DNA of 64,000 nucleotides from Cristatella mucedo. Taxonomy: Eukaryota > Bryozoa > Phylactolaemata > Cristatellidae. The stretch is taken from contig WPIO01000021.1 in assembly GCA_009760855.2 (NCBI GenBank), positions 1,456,501-1,520,500 on the forward strand. The letters run 5' to 3'. The notes below the pieces were generated by a model. That model did no database searches, was not told where the DNA came from, and saw nothing but the letters and a program-made list of their open reading frames with translations. Within the stretch, counting starts at the first letter, position 1, and each line of letters opens with the position of its first letter. A program made the position numbers and the translations under genes. This document shows positions 1 through 12,100 of the stretch, piece after piece.

Positions 1-2784
1 CTAGCTTCAGCAGTACTTATTAGACTCAAGCAATTTTATGTGCATTTGGGCTACGCTTAATTCTTTACCCCAGGGTCAAACAAGCTATGCTGTTAGCACA
101 CTTTGACCTAAAATAATCTGGTCTGCACTAAATTAAACTTATCAGTTTGAAAGGGGTGTACCTTTATCTACGTAACAATAATTTTAAAGATTAAAGAAGA
201 TCTCAAACGGTTTCTTATCAGGTCACGTTTTCATTCAGATTCAAGCTCGCTTTCATTTCATAGATACTGGACTCATTTAACGAGCTTTGAAACTCAAAGC
301 TCGCCCGATTGCCTCTTGAGGAGATGGGTTGCTCATTTACTCCTGGCTCACAGCTCAGTGCGTTCCACTTGAGTCCAAAACCTCATTACTGCATTTGAAT
401 CGTATAGCGTTTACTTATGAAAATGAAGATGGTAAATACAAACTAAAGACTAAAGTAAGTGACAGACGACTTTGAGGCCAGAACACTGAAATAATGAGGA
501 AGGCAAGAGCGGAAAACATAGTAACTCTCTTAAATTTAGGTTTAGCATAAGTAGTTCAGCCAAATATTTTCTGGTGAATTATAATAAGAAATAAAAATGC
601 ATTCGATGTCCTTGAATTTCTAAGTGAAACTGCGATCTCGTGAACTGTTTAGCCAACGCTCTCAGAGATGAGTATGCTATAGCCTTCCTGAAGCTACGAT
701 AGCTTGTCTAAAGGAAAGCTCGATATGAAATGGTGGCATACAAACATAACAAGCTAATGTTACAATTTTTTTTACTCACACGTTTAGCAATTTTGTCGGA
801 AATATGATACGCACACTCAAGCGATCATTTCCTAAGGCTAGAAATAACACTATCCTAACTGATTAAGCAGCCTCTTTTTGTATAGCGATAGAAGAGCCTT
901 TACGGCTATCACCACCGCTTGCAGTGGGGATAAAGAATCACCAACGGCAGGAATCGAACCCACGACCTCGGTCCCGAGGTCGTGACAGAAACTGCCTTAC
1001 CTAGTGTGCCATCTCGTTTAGCACACCCAGGGAACTGAATACTTTTTAGGCAATTCACATTTGCTGAGAGAAAATGTAAACTGATTAGTGGAACTAACAC
1101 CCATAACTTGAAAAGATGTGAGCACTTTAACAGGTAATTCCACCATTATGATTTAATTTTGTGTGTAAATGTCACTTTTAGCAGTTTCTAATATTGCCAA
1201 GTTATGGAATGTACGGTGGTCAGTCTGTAGTGAAATTTGATTTAAAAGCATACAAACTGTAGATATGTTCTACAAAGGAGTTATGATTGGCTAGAGGCAG
1301 AGCTAAGCGGCACAAGTGATCATAGCGGGTGGGACGAGGGAAGTCATGAGGTGTTAGTATTTCCTATGTTTCAAGTAGATTAGGGAAATGTAAGACTTTC
1401 CGTATCTGCCAAATCTTCTGTCCGGTTGCTATGAAATATTGAAGGATCACTGAACTGTATCAACTTTTGTGGCCATCTACTTCAAACGGATCTATCTGCC
1501 CTATGTATAAATATATTTTCCGTCTGTCTAGAGTCAATATGATACGGTAGGCTTCCATTTCAGATTCACCAAAGAATTTGCTTCATCAGCGTCTAGCCAC
1601 GAGTTCTAGTTGCAATGAAGCTAACTTTTTTGGGATCGGTGTTGTTGCATGAGCATATCTAAAGTGCATGTTGCTGCTTTCTCAGGAGCTCTTGAAGGTT
1701 ATATCTTGCATAAGCTTCATTCAGCTTCGAGTTATTGTTGGCTTCTAATATTCTAGTTTGCCTACTTATTTTTCATACATGTACCTGGAAGCTATCTGCT
1801 AGTTTGCATCATTAAGTTTTACAGGCTGTAACAAACCAGAACTCTGCGCTTGAAAATAATGATTTACCGAAGTCCTTTGCTCGGATCTGCCACTAATCAT
1901 CCGTAGAAGATAGGTTTACTTTAAAAATGATAACTGTGCACGTGCTTCAATTTTTGGAATAAGGCATTACGTTGTACAGAATCAATTTTTAATCGATGAG
2001 TACCATGAGCCAGAGTTATCAAAAACCTTCATGTGGATATAGCATTACTAAAGTTGATTTCTGATGATTAACCATTTCAATATCGTAGCTTTATCCATCT
2101 CCGAATGCTTTCTTTTGAACTGATTGGTGCACAGGTTCTGTGAAATAGTTTGGCTTGCCTTATCTTCGCGTTGTTTGAAAAAGCGCATGCTGTAGCTTCT
2201 TTTTTAAGGATTGCAGTCACACTTTATGTTTGCTATGCTGAACTGAGACTTTTTATGTAATTTTAAATTGTTCGTGATTTATATTTTCAAATTATCACAG
2301 GAAACTATTAGTTTATTCTATTTGTTCTAAACAAAACCGCCATTGCCTGCCTAAACAAGTAGATTAGTGATCAAGCTATGGCCCTCCTTAAGCTGGCCAC
2401 TATCGATACCACTCATTTTCAATAGGTCGGCCCACGCAAGGTTAATGCTTAAGTCCGCCTTAAAAAATATTAGTTGCGACCATTAGTTCCAACTGCTCGA
2501 GTTTACCGGATGCATTGCTCCTATTAAACTACCCACGGTAACTGTAAAACTATTTAATAATCAAGAAGAGTTATTTAAAGCGAATATTACGTTTGCATAT
2601 AGGTTATTTATTAAGATTTCTCTTCACCCTTTTCTTATTCCAAACTGAAGGATGCATAAGTGTATAAGCGAAATAGAATGAGACGAGATTTATACCTGCA
2701 TCTCAGTATGACAATGCACTTATAGGGGCATACTCATAAAGTTCAGGTAGCTGTAACTGACATGTAAACCGGATTTGTACTTAC
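1..2784 (-). other. Partial intron 4 of the MS4A-like gene
   Basis: AT-rich sequence after the exon 4 donor. I looked on the minus strand for a phase-0 exon with a hydrophobic TM4 after a good acceptor and found none. A SINE-B copy lies at 852-1016; nothing else is recognisable. Confidence 0.6.
852..1016 (-). repeat. SINE-B (tRNA-headed)
   Basis: Copy of the ~170 bp family best seen at 33262-33436. It has A-box-like GGCACACTAGGTAAGG, B-box-like GTGGGTTCGATTC, and the shared 3' part ending in GCTGNTTAATCAG. The arm CACGACCTCGG/CCGAGGTCGTG is perfectly palindromic here. Confidence 0.8.
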
Positions 2785-3072
2785 TGTGGAACAGTCGGAA
2801 AGGTCGTAATAAGTGTACCCTGAGTAGTACTTGATGTAGTATTGGTAGCTTCCTTCTGAGTAATAATAGACGCTACTGAAATCAGGTCCGAATATGTTGT
2901 AATATGTTGCAGAAACCTGCCTGTATACGTAGTCCGAAACAGCCCGAGACTCAATAGACAATTGTGTTTGAGGAAAGCAGTTGGTTGTCAAAGTCAGATT
3001 AGATGCAGCGAATCCAGTGAGGACCCATAGTAAAACCATGGAGAATATGTTGAAGGTCATAAAGGCTATAAT
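2785..3072 (-). CDS. MS4A-like: MS4A-like gene, exon 4: TM3 and Tyr-rich outer loop
   Basis: 96 codons in phase 0 at both ends. The acceptor ATTCTTTTAG ends at 3073 and the donor GTAAGT starts at 2784. TM3 starts IIAFMTFNIFSMVLL. The second outer loop has an N-glycosylation site (NLT at residue 154) and two cysteines about 62 residues apart (161 and 223), plausibly a disulfide as in CD20. It has about 15 tyrosines in some 45 residues. Read alone from its internal Met, the piece mimics a small secreted protein with a signal peptide; the upstream in-frame IIAF and the phase match argue that it is TM3 instead. Confidence 0.85.
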
Positions 3073-6000
3073 CTAAAAGAATTCAAAAGTTTATCCCTAC
3101 AACTTCTTATCTGTACGCGGCTGCTGCGGCTTTTTTCTTGCATCTAAAGTGCCGCAATGCTATGCAATGTGAGCAAGTTGACATAGGCATGGGATTTTAT
3201 TCCTTTTCAGCTCCAGTTGTTCACCATTCTTATATTAATAAAATCAGGAATTATCAGCAGATTAATTTAAGGTCTTCATGCTTTATAAATATCAAAATTA
3301 AGTGAAAACATCTTGGTCATTCGTGCAGTCTTGAGGTGCAAATTGTTTGGCTTAGGGGTAAAGACCAAAGTCATTGGCTCATGCCCTGTGGCACACGTAA
3401 TACGTCTGGATACATGTTACGATCTCTTATTGAGCTGTAATAATGAATTTATTATTTTAGACGCACAACTTGGCAGTGCGTGAGAAGACACTGATCTTTC
3501 TTTTGCTCGTCGCTCTCTGAGCTCAGCCGGACGATGGCTCCTACTCCTCAGCCTCAGGTGGGACTCACAGATCACATCAAAGTTTCCATCAAGGTTCCAT
3601 CAAATGGCTCCAATCATGTTTTAAATCGGATGTGTCCTTATCTCCAGTGATGCAACTCATGAATGTGTGGAGAAAATTATTTATAAGTCAAAATACTTAT
3701 CGTTAGTATGATTACATATAGCATTTATTATGTGTATCCTTTTTTACTTTTACAAGGCTGGTAGAAGGGTTTCTTACCCTGAAAGTGGTTAAATGAAGTT
3801 ACCTTAGGAATGCCAAAAAAGATACATTTCTTAAAGGTTATTAATTAAAGCGGTAATGAATTTCTATGGCAGTTAATTTTAATTAATCCTTAATCAATTG
3901 CTACTTTTTAAATATATTAAAGTTCGTGCATAAGTCATAAACAATATTATCAAAGATTTGATTTCTGCAAGTTCTATAGCAAAGGTCAGTTAAGATTGAC
4001 TGTTGACTAGGAGTACGGCTGTCATTTCGATCCTGATTTTTTTTACATCGTATGTGACACGGCTTCTTGGTAATATAATCTCAATATAGGGCAATACACT
4101 CACTTTGCTTATCCGCTTTAAGCAGTTTCTCCGAACCCATCGAGTTCTTGGCTTGTCATTAAAAAATCAGCATGTTTAATATATATTAGATTATGACAGT
4201 AATCAGGACTATTAGTAGTTCCCAATTATTAAATGAAAAATGAATGAGAACTATACGTCCTTTGGTCTCATCTATATAAACGGTATACAAGCCCATATTT
4301 AGTGATGGTTACTAATTCATGCGTCTGTTTATTAATTGCTGATTTGTAAGCTACTCATGGTGCTTTCTACCTGTGCTTTACTAGAGCTTGTAATACACCT
4401 TTCGGCAAAAAGGGCATAGACTTTTCTTTTAAAGTACGAGTTTACTTTATTTCTTTCGCACCCTTCTTTTGCCACCATACTTTGGTGTATGTTTGCAGCA
4501 TCTACGACTTGTTAGACATGCTCCGAGGCTTTACCTTCACCGCATGGGTCTCGCACCTGGCAAGGATTAGCACCTCTTACATGTGCCTTGTTGAATATAA
4601 AGGGCTTCTGGTCCAGAATCTCTACCATGCATCCCTAGTATTATTATTCTCCCCGTGATAAAGCCCTATTGAATGTTTTGCGTGATGTTTTAATAATTCT
4701 CACATAATGCAAACACAACTGAATCAAATGTGTTGTGACTAGAGCAGCTTGGTGTTTTTAATATTCTATTTGTCTGCGTGCAGCGTCTGTTAGCAGCTGA
4801 GCACATCTTGACGCTAGTGTGAGGTGTGACAATAGGGACAATCGCAGCAGTGCCTAGCATTGCGATAAGACGCGTGCAGTTCGCAGTTTGAGTTGCGACT
4901 TATTTTGTCTGCTATTTTTTTTCTGTGCACATGTATTAAATGTGGCGAGTACCTGTTTTCACTTTGAATGGCTTGCGTACTTCAAGTTAGTACTAGCTAG
5001 TGTGCAGCAATCAGAGAAGCCAGATATCTATACGGATCAGCAGGCTTCCAGCGTGGCCGTAAAGCTCCGTGTGGTACTGTTGAAAACTTTTGCGTCTTCT
5101 AATGATTCGGGTTAGACGAAACTACGTCACTAATCTGGTATCACTTAGGCTGATGCCTTTTACTCGGCCCGTAGCTCATCCTAGAGCAGCTAATGCCTGT
5201 TCTGAGGCTGAGGCTGAGTCTTTGCGTTCGTTTGTTAGCTTGAATTCTGTAGGGAGTCAGACCAAAATTCCGCTTGCTCTAATAATTTAAAACTTTCACT
5301 TTCATTTAGAATGATGCTACACTCGTATATTATAGCTAGTTTCTTGGGTGTTTTAGGGATCTGACGTTTGATTAGTCTTTCAGTTGTAATGTAGCTGTAC
5401 AGAATTGATAATTCATTTAATACTTTTTGTTAGAAATATTGGCTCTTCTCATAACTTGTTGCCGATAGTATACATTTTTCCACTTTTACCCTTACACTTT
5501 AATTGGTAAAAACAATAATGTTATCATCTCGATGAACTAAAAAATTATGATTTTTCTACAGTGAGAAAAAAATTAAAGATTAATTAACGATATCATGTTT
5601 GGAGCTTGTGACTTCTTATATATCGAATGAATCAGCTAGAGAAACACGGAAGAAAGTCTCGCACGTTTAATAAACTGTGGGAAAATAGAGCATCTGGTTA
5701 AAGCTAGTCAAAACAGTGGCTACAACTCTTATTTGGGTTTTAAATTTGATCATTAGGAGGAACCTTTGATTGCCCGAGACAATTAGCTACGTACTATTAG
5801 TGAAGTATGGGCCATGCCGCCAGCTGTAACAGGGAGAGAATCTGGCTTCTTTTAATGTGGACACACACAAAATAGATTCAGTTAGTTTGCTGCCAGGTTT
5901 TCTGAAAAATTCTACCTTGAAAAAAATAGTGACTTCTCCATCCAAAGGGATATTGGCGGAACTACAAACATTTGCCACGATTGAAAACTGATGGAATCTG

Positions 6001-9000
6001 TTCAATCCAAAAATTTAGTACAAGAGAAAACAGAATTCTGCTGCTGCTTTCTTCGTTGAAATCTAGAGCTGATAAAAATAATAGTAACATCAAGTTTTAG
6101 CGTTAGCTTTGATAAAAACGCAGTGTTGGATTTAAAGCAAGAACGCTGAAATGCATGTAATGCTAATGAATCTCCGGCCATTTGGGGTCGCGTTACAAGC
6201 TCGTCAGCCTGGGCCTAAAAGACGAAAGCAAAATTAAGTTTGAAACTTCACGATGTCTGGCAAGGCATTGCCTTTTAGTCATTTGGAATGTGTGCTCAAA
6301 GCTGTTATAAAGAAAATAATGTATATCTGTAAATGCAGTCAAAGAGCGTGCTTTAAACAACGGGTCCTAATTAAGCTTCTTATGCTGAGGGCTGAATGCC
6401 AGAACTTATTTTGTGCGTGTGTAATTCTTACGCTCAAAAAGGTTCAAAATCCATCGACGGCTCTCAGGTATGGATTCAAGAGAATATTAGTGGATCGACG
6501 GCGGCTCTTGCAAGTAGCAAGTTAGGAGCCATGCTTGGTAGGTAACTTCCGCATGTTTAGCTATGTTGGGGCATTTACTTCCATCGAACAGGGTAGTGCG
6601 TGGGCTAAATATCAATTTATATTCAGAAAAGAGAAAATATAGTTGCATCGGGATAACATATTACGAAATGTAACTTGCAAGAGTACCATAACAAGCTCGC
6701 CCTCTATTTAAAGGGTACTTTTCAAATTGTGAATATATCTGGTGCAATGTTAATGTTGCGATATGTAAAACAAAGTAAATAAGTTTGATGAGTTTTTAGA
6801 AATTGATTCTGTGAGGTGAAATTTCCACTTCAAATCCTGTTGACTGCCAGCTCTCTGCTGTAGCTGCTTGCTGGTGTACCCAATGAACCGCTACTGTTCG
6901 TGGAGGTACTTTTGTAATTTTACTAAAACGACCATGCACAAATTAACTTCAAATAACATTGATCTCTCACCTATTTGTAGCAGAAACTACAAAGAATTTT
7001 GCAAGTTTCACATGAACGAGTGCTAGACGATTCTGCTGTCTTTCAAAAACTTGAATTATAGATTTTAGTTGTTCTATGACTAGGAGCTTAAGAACCAAAA
7101 CCAATGCTTTAAATGCTGAAGATACCACTGGTGCTGCTATTAAATTCAAAAGCTTCGATAAGTTATTTTATCAGATATATAAAGCACTGCTACTTTTAAA
7201 ACCTGAACGAGGAGTGTTGAATAAATCACTCTGCTATTCAATGGCTTTAATTAATCACTTTGTTATTCTGTTGATTTAATGTGTTTGTCAAGCATATTAT
7301 TGATTCGTTGTGAATCACTGCATTTTATTCGAAAAGAACTAGCTCATTTTTCATTAAATAATATTACTGACTTTGGTTAACACGTATACATTAATTGCAA
7401 AACTATAAAGAATGCCTCGGATTCATCAACCAGTTATCAGCCTGCTAGCTGCTGCACAATTTTTCCAAGCTTCGTTTGCGTGATACTGAATTCCCACATG
7501 ACCACCCCTAAGCTGAAATTACTTCGCCATATTAGTATATTCGAGTAGAAGTCTGAGACAGTGGACCTCTTTCTTTAAGTATACCTGTAGTTATTTAAAT
7601 AATTTTCATGTTGCCTGGGAGTCTGATTAAGATTGAAATCCTAACTAGTGTTCAGATTTCCGCGCACCAAAAGACTTTTTCATTAGTTGTGGGTGTTAAA
7701 TGCCATAACGGAGTCCCGCGTACCTTATAGCACGCTAAATAGCAATGTGCAGAATATTCTCTAAAAGTAGTTATCTCAAAGTTGCAGGCCCTCGTCTATG
7801 AAAATTTGCCGAGCTAATCAACAAATAGGTAGGAAATCACTCCTATAAAACTTTGTTTGCTTTAGGCATTATCTAAAGTCCACTATCCAAAACAGCGCAA
7901 TGTCTTGGTAATTAAAATCCTGTGGCGAAAAATGAGGTTTTCGCAAACTAATTTGTAAAAGTATTTCCCACTTACCAAGCTCATAGTATTTTTCTTGCCT
8001 GAGCAGACTCCCAGAATGCCACATATGAAGAACTAAAACAATGAGCAAATGATTGTACATTAAGTGTTGTGTCCAAAGTGTGAATGTACATAGTGGCAGT
8101 CTAACCGTCGAATTATTGGTGCAGTAAAAGTTCAAGCAGGAACAAAAAACTTAAGATTCCACCATGCGAAAACCATAGTCTGGTATACTTTGATCCTTGT
8201 TAGTGCATTATTAGAAATTTTTCAGGATCAGCCGCCTTTATTTAGTTATTTCTGAAGTAGTACATTTGCATTTATCTATAAATCACCTATATGGTACATT
8301 ATTTCATCAAGATAAATAATTTATAAATAAAAAGAATTATTTAGTAAATGGTTTCTAGCATAAGAGCAGAGAAACATGGTGAATGTCTTGTAATATTTCG
8401 AAGCTCGCAGCACAGCTTTCATAATATGCAGAACATCCCATTAAGGTACGCGAGTGCCGGTTTTTAAATTATTTGCTCATTAGTTCTTTCTCTGTTTAAA
8501 GTACCATCAATGCACCGCTTGGAAGGGGAAAATTCATTAATAACAGCTTCAGTTTTTCTAGTTTAATAACCGATAGACAGGAAGGAACTGAATGCCTGCA
8601 AAATGTGGGCACTTACAATAGAGATTTGCACAAATATTGCATCTTTTTCAGTTTGCGCTCTACTACTTAAAAGCAATTTATGTGTTTTGATGGTCAGCCT
8701 AGAGAGTAAAATCCTAACAATATCCACAAATCAGGTTGCCTTTTCACAGATGCGTTGAGGATTTTTGTGACAATTCTATCAGCTGTAACGGTCTCAAACT
8801 GTGAAATTACCAGATATTGTATTAAGCTTAAGCCGCATCGACAACCCCAGCTGGTGCAGCTTGGCTCACGCAGCTTGGCTTCTCAATTATCGTGCGTTTA
8901 TAATATCCTAATAATTAGAATTATAGTGCAATTGCTCCACAACCTTAGAAAGGTAAATCATCTGGATAGGAGATGGCATTTCCACTGATCGGTAATAGCA

Positions 9001-9066
9001 TCATGAGCTACAACATTGCAAAGCGCACCAGTAGATAACGTACGAATTATTTTTATACAAAATTCG

Positions 9067-9165
<99 letters not shown>

Positions 9166-12100
9166 GTGTGTGTGTTTACAATTTGTACATGGCGCTCTGA
9201 GAGAACTGAGTCTCTATTCAGGCGCTTCACATACACCTCAGTTACCGAGCCCAAGACCTCTGTTATATACGCTTGCATATTAACCTAGGAGGTTTAAGGC
9301 GAGCACCTTAACCACTGGCCAAGCCAGGGTTTGCTAATTTCTTCCTATAAGAAAATTCAGAAAAGTCATTCAGTAGATACCATAAAATTTGATTTTTATT
9401 TTACTAAAGATTTTAATTTAAAAATACCAAATTCAGATTATTGGTATTTTAGTTGTAAGGTGGAGAGTAAGTACATCAAGTGGCGGATTTAGGTGGGGGT
9501 AGGATATGCAGATAAACGCGATGGAATTCACAAGTCTTTGTCCCATGCATTAGTGGTGGATGCACTTGGATTAAAAGTCTATGGTAATCTTATCATTCGT
9601 CGCCACGGAAACCATTTTATTTTCTTCAAGATTTTAATAAAATTTATGATGATAATAAATGTGTACAGCGCCCTCGGAGAGCTAAATCTCTTCCCGGGGA
9701 CTTGACATGTGTTGTAAAAGAAGCATGTCAACATGGTTAATGATAAAATGCACGGCTTCAGCACGCATAGGAATACGATAGCCAATTCACACGGGTACAG
9801 CAAATGTTCTGGGCAACGGGTAATATTTGAGCATTTATTTAAATACCATCAAGTTCAAGGATGTCGCGACGTCAGTCGGAAGTGAGCTCCAAGCCTTGAG
9901 AACATACTTACAAAATGGCACAGATTCCAATGGATTTTAGGTTGGTTCGAGGCACCTAACGACTAGAATCAGAAGAGAGAATTATATTTTGCCTTAGATG
10001 ATTATGAAGTAGTTCAGATAGACAGGCTGGTGCGAGTCAATGAAAGGAGCTACAAGTGGGCGAAATACTTTAAAGTAGACACGCTGCTTGGTAGCGATCC
10101 AGTGCTTGTCGCTGGCATAATGTTTTAACTTCGAAGCCCATGACAGACAATTCAGGCAGCAGAGTTTGGCAATAACGCTAAATGCCTTATTACACAGACT
10201 GGAGGGCCTGAAAGTTGTGAGTCACGGAAGGCACTGAGTTTCGAAATACCATTAAAAGCCTTATGGCACAGGCTCGATGGACCTGCAAATAGTGAAGTTC
10301 AGAAGCCGAGAAGAGGTGTCACAAATGCACTTATTTGCTTACATTTTGTATTGATGTGTAATTTTTCAAGAAATGTAGCTGAAAGTAGGCAGACTTGAAT
10401 AAGAAGCTGACGTGGTCGTCTATTAAAATATATAGTGAAAGGTCACTTTGAAGAAGGACACTCAGATTTCGTGCTGAGACTAGTGGGCAGACACTGATAG
10501 AGTTCAAATATAGTGACAGGTTTTCCACATTTCTGAGGAACACTAGATCTTTTTATAGCAGTAAATTGGTTAAATTTTCATTCAATTTGCTATCCAACTG
10601 CGATTGTTGGCAATACATACAGCTAGTGTGGTGAGAGGGCTTTGCACTGAAAGGCAGGGAGGGATCGGAGAACTGCTACATATGTGTGCCAACCCAATAG
10701 AAATGAGAGCCAAGATTGTGCTCGGCGATTATATTGGCAAAAGCAAGAATTTAACTTTTATATTGAAGTAGAATGAGCATCCCGCAAGGTACTAAGTGCT
10801 TTAATCGCTCATCGGATGACAATTGCATGCAAAAGCATGTTTTTTTTAGGTAGTCCACACCCATCATCTTTGAATGTGTGTCTTGCTAGCTTGTCATACG
10901 ATGTCCTCGTGCATTGCCTTGGCGGTTGACACCGATTGTGTCAAAATAGGTTGCCTGAGTTTTTATATTAGGTTAAAAAACAAATATTAGCTGATTTAAC
11001 AGCCGCTTTTGTATTGCGACAAAGCAGCTTTGAGGGCTATCGCCACTGCTTCCAGTGGTAAAAAAGGATTGCCCACTGCAGGACTCAAACCAACGACCTC
11101 GGGACCGACGTCGTGAAAAGCAACCGCATTACCTAGTGTGCCATCACGGCTCACACACAAAATACTATAAGCTATAGTCGGCCTCCACTCAACCGGACCC
11201 TACCGGCCTGACTGCAAGAAGGTGAATTTTCCCACCGATTTTCCGTGACGATGTATTAAATGTCATGTATTAAACTAGTCTTCCAAAAGCCTCTAGGCAA
11301 TACATTCGCCGGATTTGACGCAGACTGACAGCCGGTTGGCCCAAACAAGCGACAGAGGCAGTCTTGAGGCACACATGGCGGCAGTCAAGCGCTGGGCGGC
11401 CGGGCCGTATAGATCCGGCCGGAGCGGCGGTATCTCAGCGCTATTATTGAATTGGCCTGTAATTTTATTGTCTTATTTAGGCCGGAATGTGAGTACGCAA
11501 GAGAGCTTTAAGCTTATTGAGTAAACGAGGTTTCTGTACCGCACTTTTCGCATTTGCATAGCGAGGTTGATGTTTCTAGCCGAAGGCCGCTCGGCTTGGG
11601 GCAGGCGCTGGGCAGAACTTACCACACAACCACACCAAATGCCTGTGCCGGGAAACTCCGCGGTGTGCAAATCTGGAACGAATCTCTTCTCCATCCAAAT
11701 CGCCGCAGACTGGAAGATAATGCTCAACAGTCCGGCTAGAATCTGGATAACTCCAAGCCTGCAAACAAAAACTGTCTCTTATGACATAGGCGAAGAATCC
11801 TTACTGAACCTATATTAAACTGCCTCGCATAGTGATGAATGAATAAATGAATAAATAAAGTGATGAATGAATAAAGCTCGCATAGAATAAATGAAAAGGT
11901 ACGCTTTTTGGTGCTAATTCTTTTTTTTTAGAAAAATGTTAACTGCTTCTGAGATATATCTCCAATTACCTGACTTTCAAAAGGAATTTGACTTCAGGAG
12001 TGGTCTCCTAGGTTTGCGGCTATTATGAGTTATATAAGCACCAGGCTCGTGCCACTTGTTAGCGTGCCCTCTTTGGAGTAGCCGTGAAATGTAGGCTTTA

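Larger units (their letters stand above)
8033..11622 (-). other. Intron 2 of the MS4A-like gene
   Basis: About 3.6 kb holding a microsatellite plus SINE-A (9067-9332), a LINE-A copy (9640-10560) and SINE-B (10984-11150), all in the same orientation as the gene. Confidence 0.65.

Noticed and set aside
2743-3060. Small secreted Tyr-rich protein of 105 residues with signal peptide
   Set aside because: The frame runs through a GTAAGT donor at 2784 and starts inside TM3 of the MS4A-like gene; the hydrophobic start is TM3, not a signal peptide.
9016-9288. Cys/Val and His/Thr repeat proteins
   Set aside because: Translations of a TG/CA microsatellite. The same holds for 24928-25122, 16350-16664 (TA) and 61378-61569 (TC).
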